A stretch of DNA of 64,000 bases from Dipteris shenzhenensis (Eukaryota; Polypodiophyta; Polypodiopsida; Gleicheniales), in NCBI GenBank assembly GCA_047967505.1, contig CM106540.1. One strand, given 5' to 3'. Below, one piece after another: positions 22,474-33,639 of the stretch. The notes below the pieces were generated by a model, which saw nothing but the letters and a program-made list of their open reading frames with translations, did no database searches and had not been told where the DNA came from. Both the position numbers and the translations under genes were made by a program. Position 1 is the stretch's first letter. Each line of letters opens with the position of its first letter.

Positions 22474-23274
22474 ATGAAGAATAAGACTTGGAACCTTGTT
22501 TCTTTGCCACATGGAAAGAAAGCATTACCATGTAAATGGGTCTCCAAGATGAAGCTCACAGGTGATGATGTGCCTAGGTACAAGGCCCATTTGGTTGCTA
22601 AAGGGTTCAAGCAAGAGAAGCGTGTGGACTTTGATGAGATATTCTCTCTGGTTGTGAAGATGACCACACTTAGATGCATGCTTGGACTAGTGGCATCAGA
22701 GGATATGGAGCTTATTCAGATGGATGTCAAGACAGCTTTCTTGCATGGGGATTTGCATGAGGAAATTTACATGGTGCAGCTGGAAGGCTTTGAAGAAAAG
22801 GGCAAAGAGCATTTAGTTTGCAAGCTGAAGAAGAGTCTCTATGGTCTTAAGCAAGCACCTAGAGAATGGTATCAAAAGTTTGATGCTTTCATTTGGTCCT
22901 AGGGTTTTAGGAGGAGTGAAATTGATCACTGCCTCTACACTAAAAGGGCTAAGGATAATAGCCTGATAATCTTGGCACTATATGTGGATGATATGCTATT
23001 GGCTAGCAAGAATACTTATGAGCTAGATGCATTAAAGGCCAAGTTGCATGAGGCCTTTGATATGAAGGATTTGGGACTTGCAGGTCATATTCTTGGTATA
23101 CGCATCATGCATGATCGGAGTAGGAAAATCCTTTGGCTTTCACAGAAGGAGTATGTTACAAAAGTATTGCAGCATTTCAATATGGAGGGGGGGAAGGCAG
23201 TGAGTACTCCATTGCCTCCATATGTGAAACTGTGTCATATAGATAGTCCCAAATCAGATGAGGCGAGGCCATGA
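22474..23274 (+). pseudogene. Copia reverse transcriptase, stops present
   Basis: The frame opens KNKTWNLVSLPHGKKALPCK and reads the copia RT core: YKAHLVAKGFKQEKRVDFDE, MDVKTAFLHGDLHEEIYMVQ, LKKSLYGLKQAPREWYQKF. After one stop (near 22,902) comes the catalytic ALYVDDMLLASK, with YVDD intact. It then reaches MKDLGLAGHILGIRI and NMEGGKAVSTPLPPYVK. A frame change near 23,270 joins the RNase H part. It lies immediately 3' of the truncated integrase, evidence of an internal deletion at about 22,456-22,474. Confidence 0.88.
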
Positions 23275-23939
23275 TGGCCAAGGCTCCTTATGCATCAACG
23301 GTTGGGAGTCTTATGTATGCTATGATAGCTACTAGACCAGACATTGCATTTGCAGTGGGAGTTGCTAGCCAGTATATGGCTAATCCAGGAAAGAAACATT
23401 GGGAGGCAATTAAGTGCATCATGAGGTACATGAAGGGTACCAAGGAGATGTGCATCTGCTTTGGTAAGGGAGACATGCATGTACTTGGGTACACAGATTC
23501 AGACTATGCAAGGCATGTGGATAGTAGGAGATCCACTTCTAGTTATGTGTTCACCTTTGCAGGTGGTGTAGTGTCGTGGATGTCTCGCACACAGAAGTGC
23601 ATTGCTTTGTCTACCACAGAGGCTGAGTATGTTGCAGCCACAGAGGGTTGCAAGGAGGCTATATGGCTTGATCGGCTAGTGGGAGATTTGGGGATTCATA
23701 CAGGTGTACCGACATTACATAGTGATTCCATGAGTGCTATTCAGCTAGCACAGAATCTGGTCTTTCATGCAAAGACCAAACACATTGAGGTCAGGTACCA
23801 TTTCATCATGGAGGTACTTGAGGACAAGTGCATAGAGCTTGTCAAGCTTCATACAGATGATAACCCTATAGATATGTTGATGAAGAGTCTACCTAGTCAG
23901 TGGTTTGAGTATTGTCGTGTATTGATGGGCATTGGATAG
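23271..23939 (+). pseudogene. Copia RNase H domain
   Basis: A 222-codon open frame: APYASTVGSLMYAMIATRPD, YTDSDYARHVDSRRSTSSYV, ALSTTEAEYVAATEGCKEAI, LHSDSMSAIQLAQNLVFHAK and TKHIEVRYHFI. The metal-binding acidic residues (D in YTDSDYA, E in TEAEYV, D in HSDS) are present. It ends in a natural stop at MGIG*. It is the best-preserved domain of this copy; the element as a whole is dead because of the upstream stop, frameshift, deletion and protease change. Confidence 0.88.
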
Positions 23940-23980
23940 TATACTCACTGGTTGTTCTCCCTTAAAGGCACATTGTCCTT

Positions 23981-24178
23981 TAAGTGGGAGGTTGTGGGGG
24001 TTAAAGGTCACTATGCCTTTACCCTGGTTATGTACAATACTCAAACACATATAAAAATGAATGAAAAATAAGATTAGGGGGCTCTGCACCCACCAAAACT
24101 TGTGTGGCACTCTGTTTCTCTCTCTCCCTCTTCTGTTCTTGCTTTCGTTGAGAGCACTCTTAGATACCCCTTTCAATA
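23981..24178 (+). repeat. Polypurine tract and 3' LTR of copia element
   Basis: The tract AAGTGGGAGG at 23,983-23,992 is followed by TGTGGGGGTTAAAGG from 23,994. The LTR contains CACATATAAAAATG (about 24,047) and CTCTGTTTCTCTCTCTCC, and ends near CCCCTTTCAATA. The sequence from 24,179 is recognisable gypsy gag on the other strand, so the boundary is sharp. Its relative is the LTR at 13,964-14,118. Confidence 0.7.
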
Positions 24179-25050
24179 CTAAGTAAATACTAGATTTTGG
24201 GTTGGGAGCTGGCCTAGGAGTCCTTATCATAGGGCAATATTTATAGAGATGATCCACCCCATAATGCGAGCACAATGCGATATTCGAATTGGTTGCAGTC
24301 AGCCATGATGTGGGTGGATCACACTCCCTAAGAAAGTGAGGCCCTTGACATTTATAACAAGCTATGGCCTGGTTAGTAGTGTTTTTGTACGAACACTTAC
24401 TAGCATGGTGTGGACCTTGGTAACGACCTGTGATTTATTACATTCATGTCGCTGGCTTTCTGCATTGTAGAAGCCATTTGATACACCAAAATCTATTGGT
24501 CATCTTGCATCACATAATGGCTGATTTGATTGGCTCGATACATAGGACTCTCATAGGGAGATGAATCGGGTGCTAGTAAAGTGTAGTTAGGGTCCTCCCA
24601 CTCGCTTGGTGGATCCTTGATGATAACTCGGTTTATGGGAGTGAACTGGGGTGGTAGGGGTTGAGGTCCTAGAACTGATGGCAGCAATGGCAATGGCAGC
24701 AATGGCAAATTTTGAGCTCGCATTGTCCCTTGGTTGGCCTAGGGGGCTCCTTGTAAGGCTAACTGGCCCTAATTTTAAAGATGAGGTAGCATTAGTAAGG
24801 ACAATGGCTGCCACGGTTGGTATATGGGTGGGGGCATTGGCTTAGGGTAACGACATTGTGAAGTTTCATGATTTTCCTACCTAGCATAGTGAGGACAGTG
24901 GAGTGATGGCCTTGCCCTTAGGCAAGGGCACTCATTCATTGGGTGGTTGCCTATGCATATCCCACACTACACATTATCTTGCTATGGAAACAAGTGCGGA
25001 TTACTCGGGCCTTCCCTACCTAGCCCACGCTTGAGCTATTGGCCTACTCA
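24179..25050 (-). pseudogene. Gypsy gag C-terminal part with two zinc knuckles
   Basis: The minus strand reads a proline-rich linker (VIIKDPPSEWEDPNYTLL, SPYESPMYRANQISHYVMQD) at 24,490-24,720. Frameshifts then lead to two knuckle-like motifs, CYKCQGPHFLREC and CSHYGVDHLYKYC, at about 24,250-24,370. It continues PRPAPNPKSSIY and breaks at the copia LTR at 24,178. Double knuckles occur in gag of several gypsy lineages. Its upstream half would be expected at higher coordinates on the minus strand, but the gag found there (25,109-26,765) lies on the + strand. Confidence 0.65.
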
Positions 25051-25108
25051 ATTCAAGAGGCATAGTGATGACTGATTCTGACTGGGAAGCTAGGTGGAGT
25101 AGGCGAAC

Positions 25109-26765
25109 ATGGACCTAAGGTCTGGGAGGGTGATAGGAGTTGAAACCAAAATGGAGAATAGCACTTCCTATAACGTCCTAATCGGTCAAACCAGTGCCAC
25201 ACTATTAGTACCTTCTGGGATCTCGACCTTAAGCTCATACTTGGTGCAAGGTCCCGCGCACACCGAATCCTCAAGTTTAGAGGATTTTATGTGATTCAAT
25301 GGGGGAAAACATGAACCTAAATCAAGGGGCTCTATAGCTCCCAACTCTAGCTCGATAAGGCCTTAATCCCCCAACCCCTCCACCATAGCCTCACGAATAA
25401 GGGAGGAGTAAGGGAGTCATTCTCCAATCTCATGGGATAGTTTGGCTTGCTTGACCCTGACCAAATCAATCTGTTTGCTAGCCAAAATAGGGTGGCTGAG
25501 GAGCAGCAAAACCCACCACCAACCACAGTATCTAGTGAAGCACCTAGCGACCCTATAACCATATTAGTAGTAGCTAAGGGACCCTGAGGGCCGCACGTAC
25601 AATTCTATGAGGGGGTACCCTCCTTCATAAGGACTTCTAATCCCTGGGTACTCGGATATTGGCCTCCTGATCCTAAAGGACTTAGGGCTGGTCAGATGGA
25701 CTTTGGGGATAACACCTTCCCAATATCAAGGGCCCCTCATCCTAATATTTTTTCAACTTGGAGAGGAGCTCCAGAGAGCACATCGTTCCCCAAGTATCCT
25801 ATAGACTAGTTCCAAACGTGAATACCTGTACCACAGCCCATACCGGTAAGACCAATAGACCTGAGCCCACCGCGCATGTCGGCTCCAGGTCCCACAAGGC
25901 TAGGACAATCCATTTTGATCCCTATGAGGCCAGAAAACTTTTATAATCAACCCCAAGGACCACCCAATTTCAGCACTGCACTAGTACCACAAGCACCTCC
26001 GCCCATGCCATAGATGGTACTCACTGATAAGGCGATGAGCATCCTAGTGCAAGTACTAGGAAGAGGGTCGCCACCACCAGTAGTCATGGGGAGGGATACT
26101 AATGCCTCACGTAGCCGCCCAATTATGATCTTTAAGCTCATCACTAAGTTTTTACATGAAGGAGATCTGGTCTCGCACGTTGAAAGGTTTGAGAAGATCT
26201 GTGAATCCTTTGGAGACATTGTTGACCTAAACAAAGTGAATGCGTTTTGGCTTAAACTTGATGCAAGGTAGGCCAACGGTATAGAGCCCTAGGGCTTGAA
26301 GAAAAGATCAACTTGGAGACTCTATGGAAGGCCTTCATAGTGGGATTCACTCCCACAGTCCCAAAGTGGAGCCCGATCAACCAGTATACAAAGTTAAGCA
26401 AAAGGAGCACGAAATCTTTGGGAATATATTGCGAGAATCAAACATCTAAACTCCCGCTCCGAACTACACAAGAGGATGAGCCCGAGTGTCTACTACCTTG
26501 CTTCCTCATCGAATTAAGGGATGCTAAGTTGCATGATCATTTATTCACCCTGAATCCCACATCCTTTGACCTATGTAGCAAGACTACTGTGCTCTTGGAT
26601 GATAACATGAAGAATAAGTCCCAGCTCGAGAAGTCACCAGTTTCTCCCTTAGTATATCTCATTTCGGTAAGACCATTAGCTCTATTGAGGACAAGGAAGC
26701 TGCCCAAGTGACTAAGGCCACAAACATGGATGAGGTAGTAGCAACTCCTAGTTTGGTGGAGTTGG
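25109..26765 (+). pseudogene. Gypsy gag N-terminal and central part
   Basis: It starts near MDLRSGRVIGVE at 25,109. After a proline-rich stretch (RPENFYNQPQGPPNFSTALV), the retrotransposon gag domain is clear: FLHEGDLVSHVERFEKICES, VNAFWLKLDAR, then KAFIVGFTPTVPKWSPINQY and AKLHDHLFTLNPTSFDLCSK. Several stops and frameshifts break it. It is on the + strand, whereas the zinc-knuckle half next to it at 24,179-25,050 is on the minus strand, and the nearby LTR (27,275-27,923) is also minus. A local inversion or two different nested copies would explain this. Confidence 0.75.
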
Positions 26766-27251
26766 CAAGACTAGTTTTTGATGCTCTCTAGAGATTTTGA
26801 ATTTTTTGCTCAAGGTTTGAGAGCACAAATGGATACTACACTACCTATTCTACCTACTTCAAACAAAAAAGCACAAAAAACAACCACTTCAAAGCATCCA
26901 AATGAGGATTTTTGAAGGTGGTGGCTGAGAACACACTCATGTGCCAACTTGAACTGATTCAAACTTATTTTTTGATGTTTTCAAGTGAAATGTGACTTCA
27001 TACACACCTTAGTAATCATCCCGACTAGATACTCCTACATTGTGGCAACAAAAACAACAAAAAACAAGCTCAAATGAGCAATAAACACTTTGGATAGAAA
27101 TGGTAGTTGCTATTGTTTCTACACCAAAACAACACTTTTCTCCATCCAAACATCCTATACTCCACTAACAAAATCTCTAGGTAAGCTAGAAGCATTATGC
27201 AATGGGTAGATGTTGATAGAAATATTGTGCATTATGGAAGCATACCTCGAA
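26766..27251 (-). other. Probable untranslated leader of minus-strand gypsy element
   Basis: A-rich on the + strand (AAAACAACAAAAAACAAGCTC) with no ORF. Its place next to a primer binding site makes it the leader between the 5' LTR and gag. No other feature is seen. Confidence 0.4.
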
Positions 27252-27274
27252 CGCCTCGACAGCGGCACCAAAAA
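27252..27274 (-). other. Primer binding site (tRNA-Asp type)
   Basis: Directly inside the LTR the minus strand reads TTTTTGGTGCCGCTGTCGAG. It resembles TGGCGCCGTTGCCGGGG, the complement of the plant tRNA-Asp 3' end used by many gypsy elements. This orients the LTR at 27,275-27,923 as a 5' LTR on the minus strand. Confidence 0.6.
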
Positions 27275-27923
27275 TGTGGTCTTTGGTGGTGACTCACATT
27301 TCGTGGGGATCTTGAGAAACTCCGTTGAATCCTCTACTCTCAAACAACTCCTTGTGGGAGCTCCATATACACAAACAGCCTACTTGTGCCACCCAAGCAT
27401 CTACCGGATCATATGCAAGTAGTTCCACAAGGAAAGGGGAAGAGAGTGGGGAGGGGGAGAGAAGGGAGAAGAGAGCATGACGGAGAGGGATGGGAGCAAG
27501 GGAGAGTGGCAATCACAAGACAACTTACAAGGAAGAACAAGGAAACTAAATGCAAGAGAATGAGAGAAAAGAGAGATTCTATTCCATTCCTTGAAACTAC
27601 ATAATGAAGGCCAAAGTCAAACATTTGGCCTTTTATACAAGTCACCTTTTGAAGGGAGGGCCAACCCTATTCCTTGTCACTCTCTCTCTCTCTTATAACA
27701 ACCACTTGGGCCTAGTAGTCGTCAAGGCATGTGCTAATTCTCTCAATCCTCCTTTGTCTCCAAATGGCTCTTGTGTTATCCATATATGGGATCCAAGTGG
27801 CTCATGTTATCATTGCCTATTTGGTCAATCCCGATGGATACTTGAAAATGGAGCCATTTGTGGATCAAAACTCGTAGGGTTTGGATAGGCTAAATCCGTT
27901 AACATGCTCAATGGCTGTTAATA
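27275..27923 (-). repeat. 5' LTR of gypsy element (family A, minus strand)
   Basis: A full-length relative of the LTR at 7,913-8,543, in the opposite orientation. It ends GACCACA against GACTACA, and starts TATTAACAGCC against TGTTAATATCC, so the first dinucleotide is mutated. TGTATAAAAGGCC occurs in both as the likely TATA box. Differences are spread evenly, as expected for two old insertions of one family. Confidence 0.8.
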
Positions 27924-27984
27924 TGTATGGAGTATTGGTATATCGATTATGAATCTTTTGCGATGTATGGATTGATAGTTTTCA

Positions 27985-29330
27985 TGAATGTGATAGTAAC
28001 CAAGTGGCAACATCCATCATTAAGGAAATAAAAAAATCAAAATATGCTCGTGGATGTTTACCATGCGTCTTGCAAATACAAGCTGATAATTGTTGGAGAG
28101 AAGACAATAATAGATACATAATTGGTTTGTGCTCTAGGTTGGTTGCCTTGAAAATATTTGAATCAGTGGAAATGGGTTTTCTTCTTGTCCTCCACACCAA
28201 TGAAGACATAGATCAAATATTTAGGGTTATATCTTTATAGTTGAAGTCAAGGGATGTTTTGACTATGGAGGATAAATGTCTCTCTCAAAAAAAAAGAATT
28301 AGGTGGATCTCTTAAAGAGGGGTAGACTGGAGGACTTCATAGAGTTGCATTTCAAACAAGGAGATATTGCACTAATAAGCCACACAAATCCACATTACTT
28401 TAGGTTTAACATGTGTGACAACACTCTAGTGATGAAATGGAAGCACTACTAGATGGAGATGATTTACGGAGTTAGCCATATGTTTAATTGAAAAATAACA
28501 CTATTGGAAGAAATTAGATTTGTTTTGTAAAAATCAACGAACTTGACATAGATGAAATGATGTAAGGCTTGCAAGACTTCATTTCTCATGTTAGAAATAT
28601 GATGTAAAAATAATAAGAGCAATAAAATAAAAACATGGAGATAAAAATTCAAATGAATCTCTTATCAAATATCTCAAAGGATAAGAAAACGTATTGAGCA
28701 TAGAATACTCCCATTTATTTTGGCCACAGCAAGATGAGTCATGAGGATATAAATTTGTTAGAGATACTATAACTATAGATATGGAAGAAGCTAAGAAATG
28801 CATTTTACCTCATAGATTTAGGAGTAGGAAGGGTGATAATCCATTACTAAAGTTTGAACCATCTAACAAAACCCAAGAGGTCATTTTTATTATCATTTTG
28901 GCATCTAGTTTAGACCTTATTTGTATGACCAAGGTGGCCCAATTTGCATGGAAAAGGTTTTTGACATAGCAAGGAATGAAATGGGAATCCCTAGCATGTT
29001 GACAAGTATGACGAAAAACTTTGAAAAGTATTTCCAAAAATATACAATGAAACAACTTATGAGGGTTTTTTTTGCAAAAGAAACATGAATGGGTTCCAAA
29101 CATTGAAGAGGAATTGACTAAAGTGGAAGTCACTAGCATTATTCATTCACTGTTAGAAATTGAGGACTCGAAGTCTAAAAAAGAAGCATGGATATGATGT
29201 GGAAAATTGTATTGCACCTAATAGCAACCGTGCATATATTAAATATTATTTAATTAGAATTGATCCATGTTGAATGCAATTACCAAAGTTTGATGAATCT
29301 GAAAGAGATTCAAAAGCATAAGAGAAGATA
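27985..29330 (+). pseudogene. DUF7869-like transposon-derived ORF remnant
   Basis: The segment 28,004-28,240 reads VLQIQADNCWREDNNRYIIG, then LCSRLVALKIFESVEMGFLL and LHTNEDIDQIFRVIS. It matches the pattern of a widespread uncharacterised eukaryotic domain that I know as DUF7869, with DNC.RE..NRY and a G-H-T-H-E-D-I-D motif. Here the latter reads L-H-T-N-E-D-I-D, so two residues are altered. Broken frames with related helical sequence continue to about 29,330 (NELDIDEMM, LSNISKDKK). The domain is often found in transposon-like, multicopy proteins, but its enzymology is unknown to me. There is no terminal repeat that I can see. Confidence 0.5.
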
Positions 29331-30715
29331 GCCTATGCATCATTTTCAACTAATAGTTTATACCCTGTTTATACTTACGCCACTTCTATGTTGATATCAA
29401 CAATTCTTGAATTATCATATTTGCCTCATTAAATATATTTATTACCCATTTAGTAATCATTTAAAAATTTATTAGTAGTAGATCAATAATTGATTAATAA
29501 ATTATATGAGTTAATTTAAAAATTATTTGATCAATAAAGTAATGGTTAATTTAGGAGAGGAAAGAGAGAGAAAGCAGAGGGGAGAGCGAGTATGGGAGGC
29601 ATGAGAGAATGTGTGTGGGAAAGGGCATGAAGGAGCAGGGAGAGAAATAATATGGGGGCAATCCAGGCTTACAACCAAAACATTAACCCCCATGTGATGT
29701 TTAGAGGGGATTTCAATCTACATCCACATGTTTGGTGGATGTAAATATTGGATAGGGGTTGAATGTGGATAATGGAGACATGATTCCTATTTAGTGGGGG
29801 TGGTCACCCCCTTGTATGGTGTAAGATATTGTAAAAAACAATGAGAATAGTATCCAATATGAACATCAGAGCATGCCACAATATTGGTATCAAAAAATGC
29901 TCAATAGATATGATTCCAAAAGAATAACCTTTTATCTATAAAACCTTGTTCAAATGTCGTCCAATTTGGAGACATATTGACCAAGAATATAATGCAATAC
30001 GTATAGGTACTTTTCAAACAAGAAAATCTATTGTTAAGCTTTCTTCCTTGTTGAAACGCCAACATGACGTTCTATGTTTCTTTGTTAAATCAGGAGAAGG
30101 AACCCATGCTTATGAGAAGACAAACTTACTTTAGTTAGCCTACTATCTTGAGCAATGAACATACTATTGAATGCTTTTGATTGTTCTAACTTTGTTTGGA
30201 ATGTTTCTAAAACGGTCACCTTTACTCAATATTGGCATAGTGACCTCCAAATTCAAGTGAATTAGTAATATCTAGTCAATGTCAAAAGTCAGTTTGATTG
30301 CAACCAAGGTAAAAACTAAGAGGGGTACATGATTATGGAAGTGTAGGTCAATGATTGTTAACCCTGTGGCAACAAGGGCTAGAAGTGTAGTCTAGGACAA
30401 CAACTATGAGAGCATTGCCCGGGGGATTCACAGGGGGAAACTTATGATATCACGTGAGTGTACAATAGGGGGTTTTTTTGAAATGAGGCATAAGCTTATA
30501 CATTAGGGGTGGGGGCCCTTTTTTTTTCCCCAATATTGAATTTAAGTTAGGGGGACCATGTCATATTTAAGAAGGGGGGACATAATATAGGTTACCTTGG
30601 GTAACTTGTCCAAAGAAGTTTTATTTTGTGTATGGTTTTAAATAGTCATAGGGAAAGTAACCTAAATTTGCTTATTGTGTAATCTAAATGCTTGAGAGAG
30701 AATGTAGATTTAAGG
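29331..30715. other. AT-rich then G-rich spacer, no gene recognised
   Basis: AT-rich to 29,560, then purine-rich (GAGAGGAAAGAGAGAG). A 62-codon frame at 29,946-30,134 (FKCRPIWRHIDQEYNAIRIG) looks protein-like but I cannot place it; it might belong with the DUF7869-like relic. From 30,420 G-runs become common, and GGGGGGACATAAT occurs twice, at about 30,576 and 30,720. Confidence 0.4.
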
Positions 30716-32176
30716 AAAGGGGGGGACATAATGGAATTTTGGTGGTATCTTATAAGCTTAAATAGGGGTGTTTTATCATCCTACGTGGATCTTAAATAGG
30801 GGGTTTTCTTGAAGTTCATGCACGCAGGTGACGTCCCCCTTTAATGAAGAGTGAATCCCCCGGGGAGCATTGTGTGTGTAGAGTAGCAGCGAGGCTTCGC
30901 TTATAATATCTTGATCCTGGAAGATAGTATGATAAATCTTAAAGGATGAGGATAGCCAAATTTCTCTCTAGAAAAGATCCAATCATACTTGCAAAATCAG
31001 GATCTAGAGAGAGAATGACTAAATCTAGAGAGAGAAAGACTAAAAGCCTACACTTTCGAAGGTCCCTCCACTTTGTGTAGAGACCCAAAAGGTCCCCCCA
31101 CTTTGTGTAGAGACCCAAAAGGTCCCCCCCCCAAAAGTGGAGAGACCAACATGTATAAATATCTCTCAAATGGAATGAAGCTCCCACTCTTTGGAATTCA
31201 GTGTTCAAGCTCACTATTGTGTTCATGCGATTGATTTCCATTGCGTCCATGCTCTTTTACACTATCATGTTCTAAGAATGCCCTTACCCTTGCACTCTCT
31301 ACCCTTGAACTCCCTCCTCCTCCTCCTTCCTCCCTCCCTTGGACTCTCTCCTCCTCCTCCTCTCTTCTCCTCCATCCCCTCCTCCCTCCTCCTCCTCCTT
31401 CCTCCCTCCCTTGAACTCCCTCCTCTTCCATCTCCTCCTCCGTCCTCCTCCTCCTTCCTCCCTCCCTTGAACTCTCTCCTCCTTCTCCTCCCTTCTCCTC
31501 CATCTCCTCCTCCCTCCTCCTCCTCCTCCTCCTCCCTTCTCCTCCATCTCCCCCTCCTCCCTCCTCCTCGATCTCCTCCTCCCTCCTGCTCCTCCTTCCT
31601 CCCTCCCTTGAATTCCCTCCTCCATCTCCTCCTCCCTCCTCCTCCTCCTCCTCCTCCCTCTCCTTCATCCTCCTCCTCCCTTCTCCTCCTCCCTCCCTTC
31701 TCCTCAACCCTTACCCCTCGAATCCGCGAAGGAGACTAGCTCTCCACTCCTCAACCTTGGACTCCTCCTAAACCCTACAACCCCCTCTAAACCCTGGAAC
31801 TTCTAGTTAACTCTCTCAACCCTACCCCCATTTCTAACCCTGAAATCCCCTCCTCCTAAACCCTACAACCCCTTCTAAACCCTGGAACTCCTAGTTAACT
31901 CTCTCAACCCTACCCCCACTTCTAACCCTGAAATCCCCTTCTAAACCCTTGAACTCCCTTGGAGGCGAGAGCCTCCATCAATTGTTATAACCAAGCCCTC
32001 TTTCTCATTCACGTATGCATGAGATCTGCTTTCCACACTTCAGCTTACACCTCTCAATGGAACACGACCCGAGGACCTATGCTACACTTGTGAACACCTA
32101 TGCTACAATGAGCAACGACACGACTGTAGGTGACTGACACCATCGAAACCTGCAATTGGATAAAAAAGAGACAACA
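30716..32176 (+). repeat. Left LTR copy of a pyrimidine-rich LTR element (family B)
   Basis: A purine tract AAGGAAAGGGGGGGACA lies at about 30,713-30,730, so the left edge is approximate. Inside are a near-tandem repeat (TCC(C/T)CCACTTTGTGTAGAGA, about 31,064 and 31,096), a TATA box (TGTATAAATATCTC at about 31,150), a (CTC)n-rich block (31,270-31,735) and an 88 bp duplication. It ends ACAACA at 32,176, directly before a primer binding site. The part 31,600-32,170 recurs at 33,640-35,030. No coding potential: the long frames on both strands are low-complexity artefacts. Confidence 0.6.
31766..31945 (+). repeat. 88 bp tandem duplication with AACCCT motifs
   Basis: The phrase AAACCCTACAACCCC starts at 31,770 and again at 31,858. 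Each is followed by CTAAACCCTGGAACT and TCTAACCCTGAAATCCCC. The same doublet occurs in the right copy near 34,625-34,800. The motif recalls the plant telomere repeat but is not a telomere array. Confidence 0.75.
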
Positions 32177-32198
32177 TTTGGTGCCGTTATCAAGGAGG
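32177..32198 (+). other. Primer binding site of family B element
   Basis: TTTGGTGCCGTTATCAAGG follows the LTR end directly and resembles the tRNA-Asp type site, as at 27,252-27,274. It shows that the left copy is a 5' LTR on the + strand. Confidence 0.6.
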
Positions 32199-33639
32199 TT
32201 AATGCCTAAAGTGAAAGCGGAGCACGTGCTTGCATGTGTGAAAAAAGAACCCCCTACGAAAAACCATACAAGATACATCCCACAAGGCAAAGGAGTGAAA
32301 AAAATGCTTCCAAATAATGCAAAAGGATAATGTTGACTTAATCACATTAATACACTAAACAACCAAAATTAACCCTTAATCCCCCCCACATCCTATAAAA
32401 GCAACACCAACCCCCCTCATTTCTTTCCCCACTCTTTTGCTAGCCACTTCCTTCTCCAAATTCTAGTAAGCTGCCATAATTTCCGTCTTTCTCTATTTTC
32501 AGTCCACCACCACCACCACCACTTTTTCCGTCAACCCCCCCTCCACCACCACTTTTTCCGTCACTCCTCCTTCCATCTCCATCTCCACCTCCCATCATCT
32601 TCCTCCCCACCACCTCCACTTTTTCCATCCATCCCCCTCACTCAAGGTAACCATCCTTTTTCCCCCCACCATCTCTCTACCTCTCTCTACATCCCATCTC
32701 CCCTTTTTCCCCTCCCCCTCCATCTCCCATCTCCCCCTCCACCCCCCATCTCCAACTCCCTCCAGTCCACCATCTCTCTACCTCTCTCCATCCCTCACTC
32801 CCTTCACTCCATTATCTCTCTACCTCTCTCTACATCCCATCTCCCCTTTTTCCCCTCCCCCTCCATCTCCCATCTCCTCCTCCATCCCCCATCTCCAACT
32901 CCCTCTACTCCACCATCTCTCTACCTCTCTCTATCCATCACTCCCTACACTCCATTATCTCTCTACCTCTCTCTATCCCCCTCCACCACCAACCCTCTCC
33001 ACCTCCATCTCCTCCACCAACCCCCTCCACCCCCACCTCCTTCCCCCCTTCTTCCCTCTTTCCCCCCCATCTCCATCTCCATCTCCATTTCCACCTCCAC
33101 CCCCTCCCCCCCCCCTCTTTTTTTATCCCCCTCCCCATCCCCATCTCCACCACCCCCCTTCCCTCTTTCCCCCCCATCTCCATCTCCACCTCCACCCCCC
33201 CCCCTCCTTTTCCCTTACTGGGAATGAAATGCACAACTCCCAAAAAACACAGCCAGGCACTGGCTGTAAATGCAACTCAGATTTCTACACTTACACTGTC
33301 AAAAATCTATCCACGCATCAAAAACTCTCCAGAACCCGCCAAAAGTGTTGCAAAACACTTCAAGAAAGGCAGTATGAATTGAAATCTCTAAAATTGCTCT
33401 CCCAACACAAAAGCCCCAAAATAGGCCCGAAATTGCAACCGGAAAGGGGCAAACTGATCAAAAGCCCTCCCCCCCTTCCCTCTTTCCCCCCATCTCCGAC
33501 TCCATCCCTCCATCCCCCCTTCTTCCCTCTTTCAACCTCACCTCCACCTCCATCCCCCCTTCCCTCTTTCTCCCCCATCTCCATCTCTATCTCCACCTCC
33601 CCCCCCCCCCATCTCCATCTCCACCTCCACCCCCCCCCC
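32199..33639 (+). repeat. Non-coding polypyrimidine internal region
   Basis: From 32,470 the + strand is almost wholly C and T with CCACC and CATCTCC phrases. The exception is an island of mixed sequence at 33,225-33,470 with no domain. A block holding CTCTCTACATCCCATCTCCC occurs near 32,680 and again near 32,820. No gag or pol is present, so the element is non-autonomous. The frames here encode only Pro/Ser- or Gly/Glu-rich low-complexity peptides. Confidence 0.7.

Noticed and set aside
31191-31739. 182-codon + strand ORF and a 169-codon minus-strand ORF over the same bases
   Set aside because: Both arise from the CTC/GAG-rich low-complexity tract, which is nearly free of stops on both strands. 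They lie inside an LTR.
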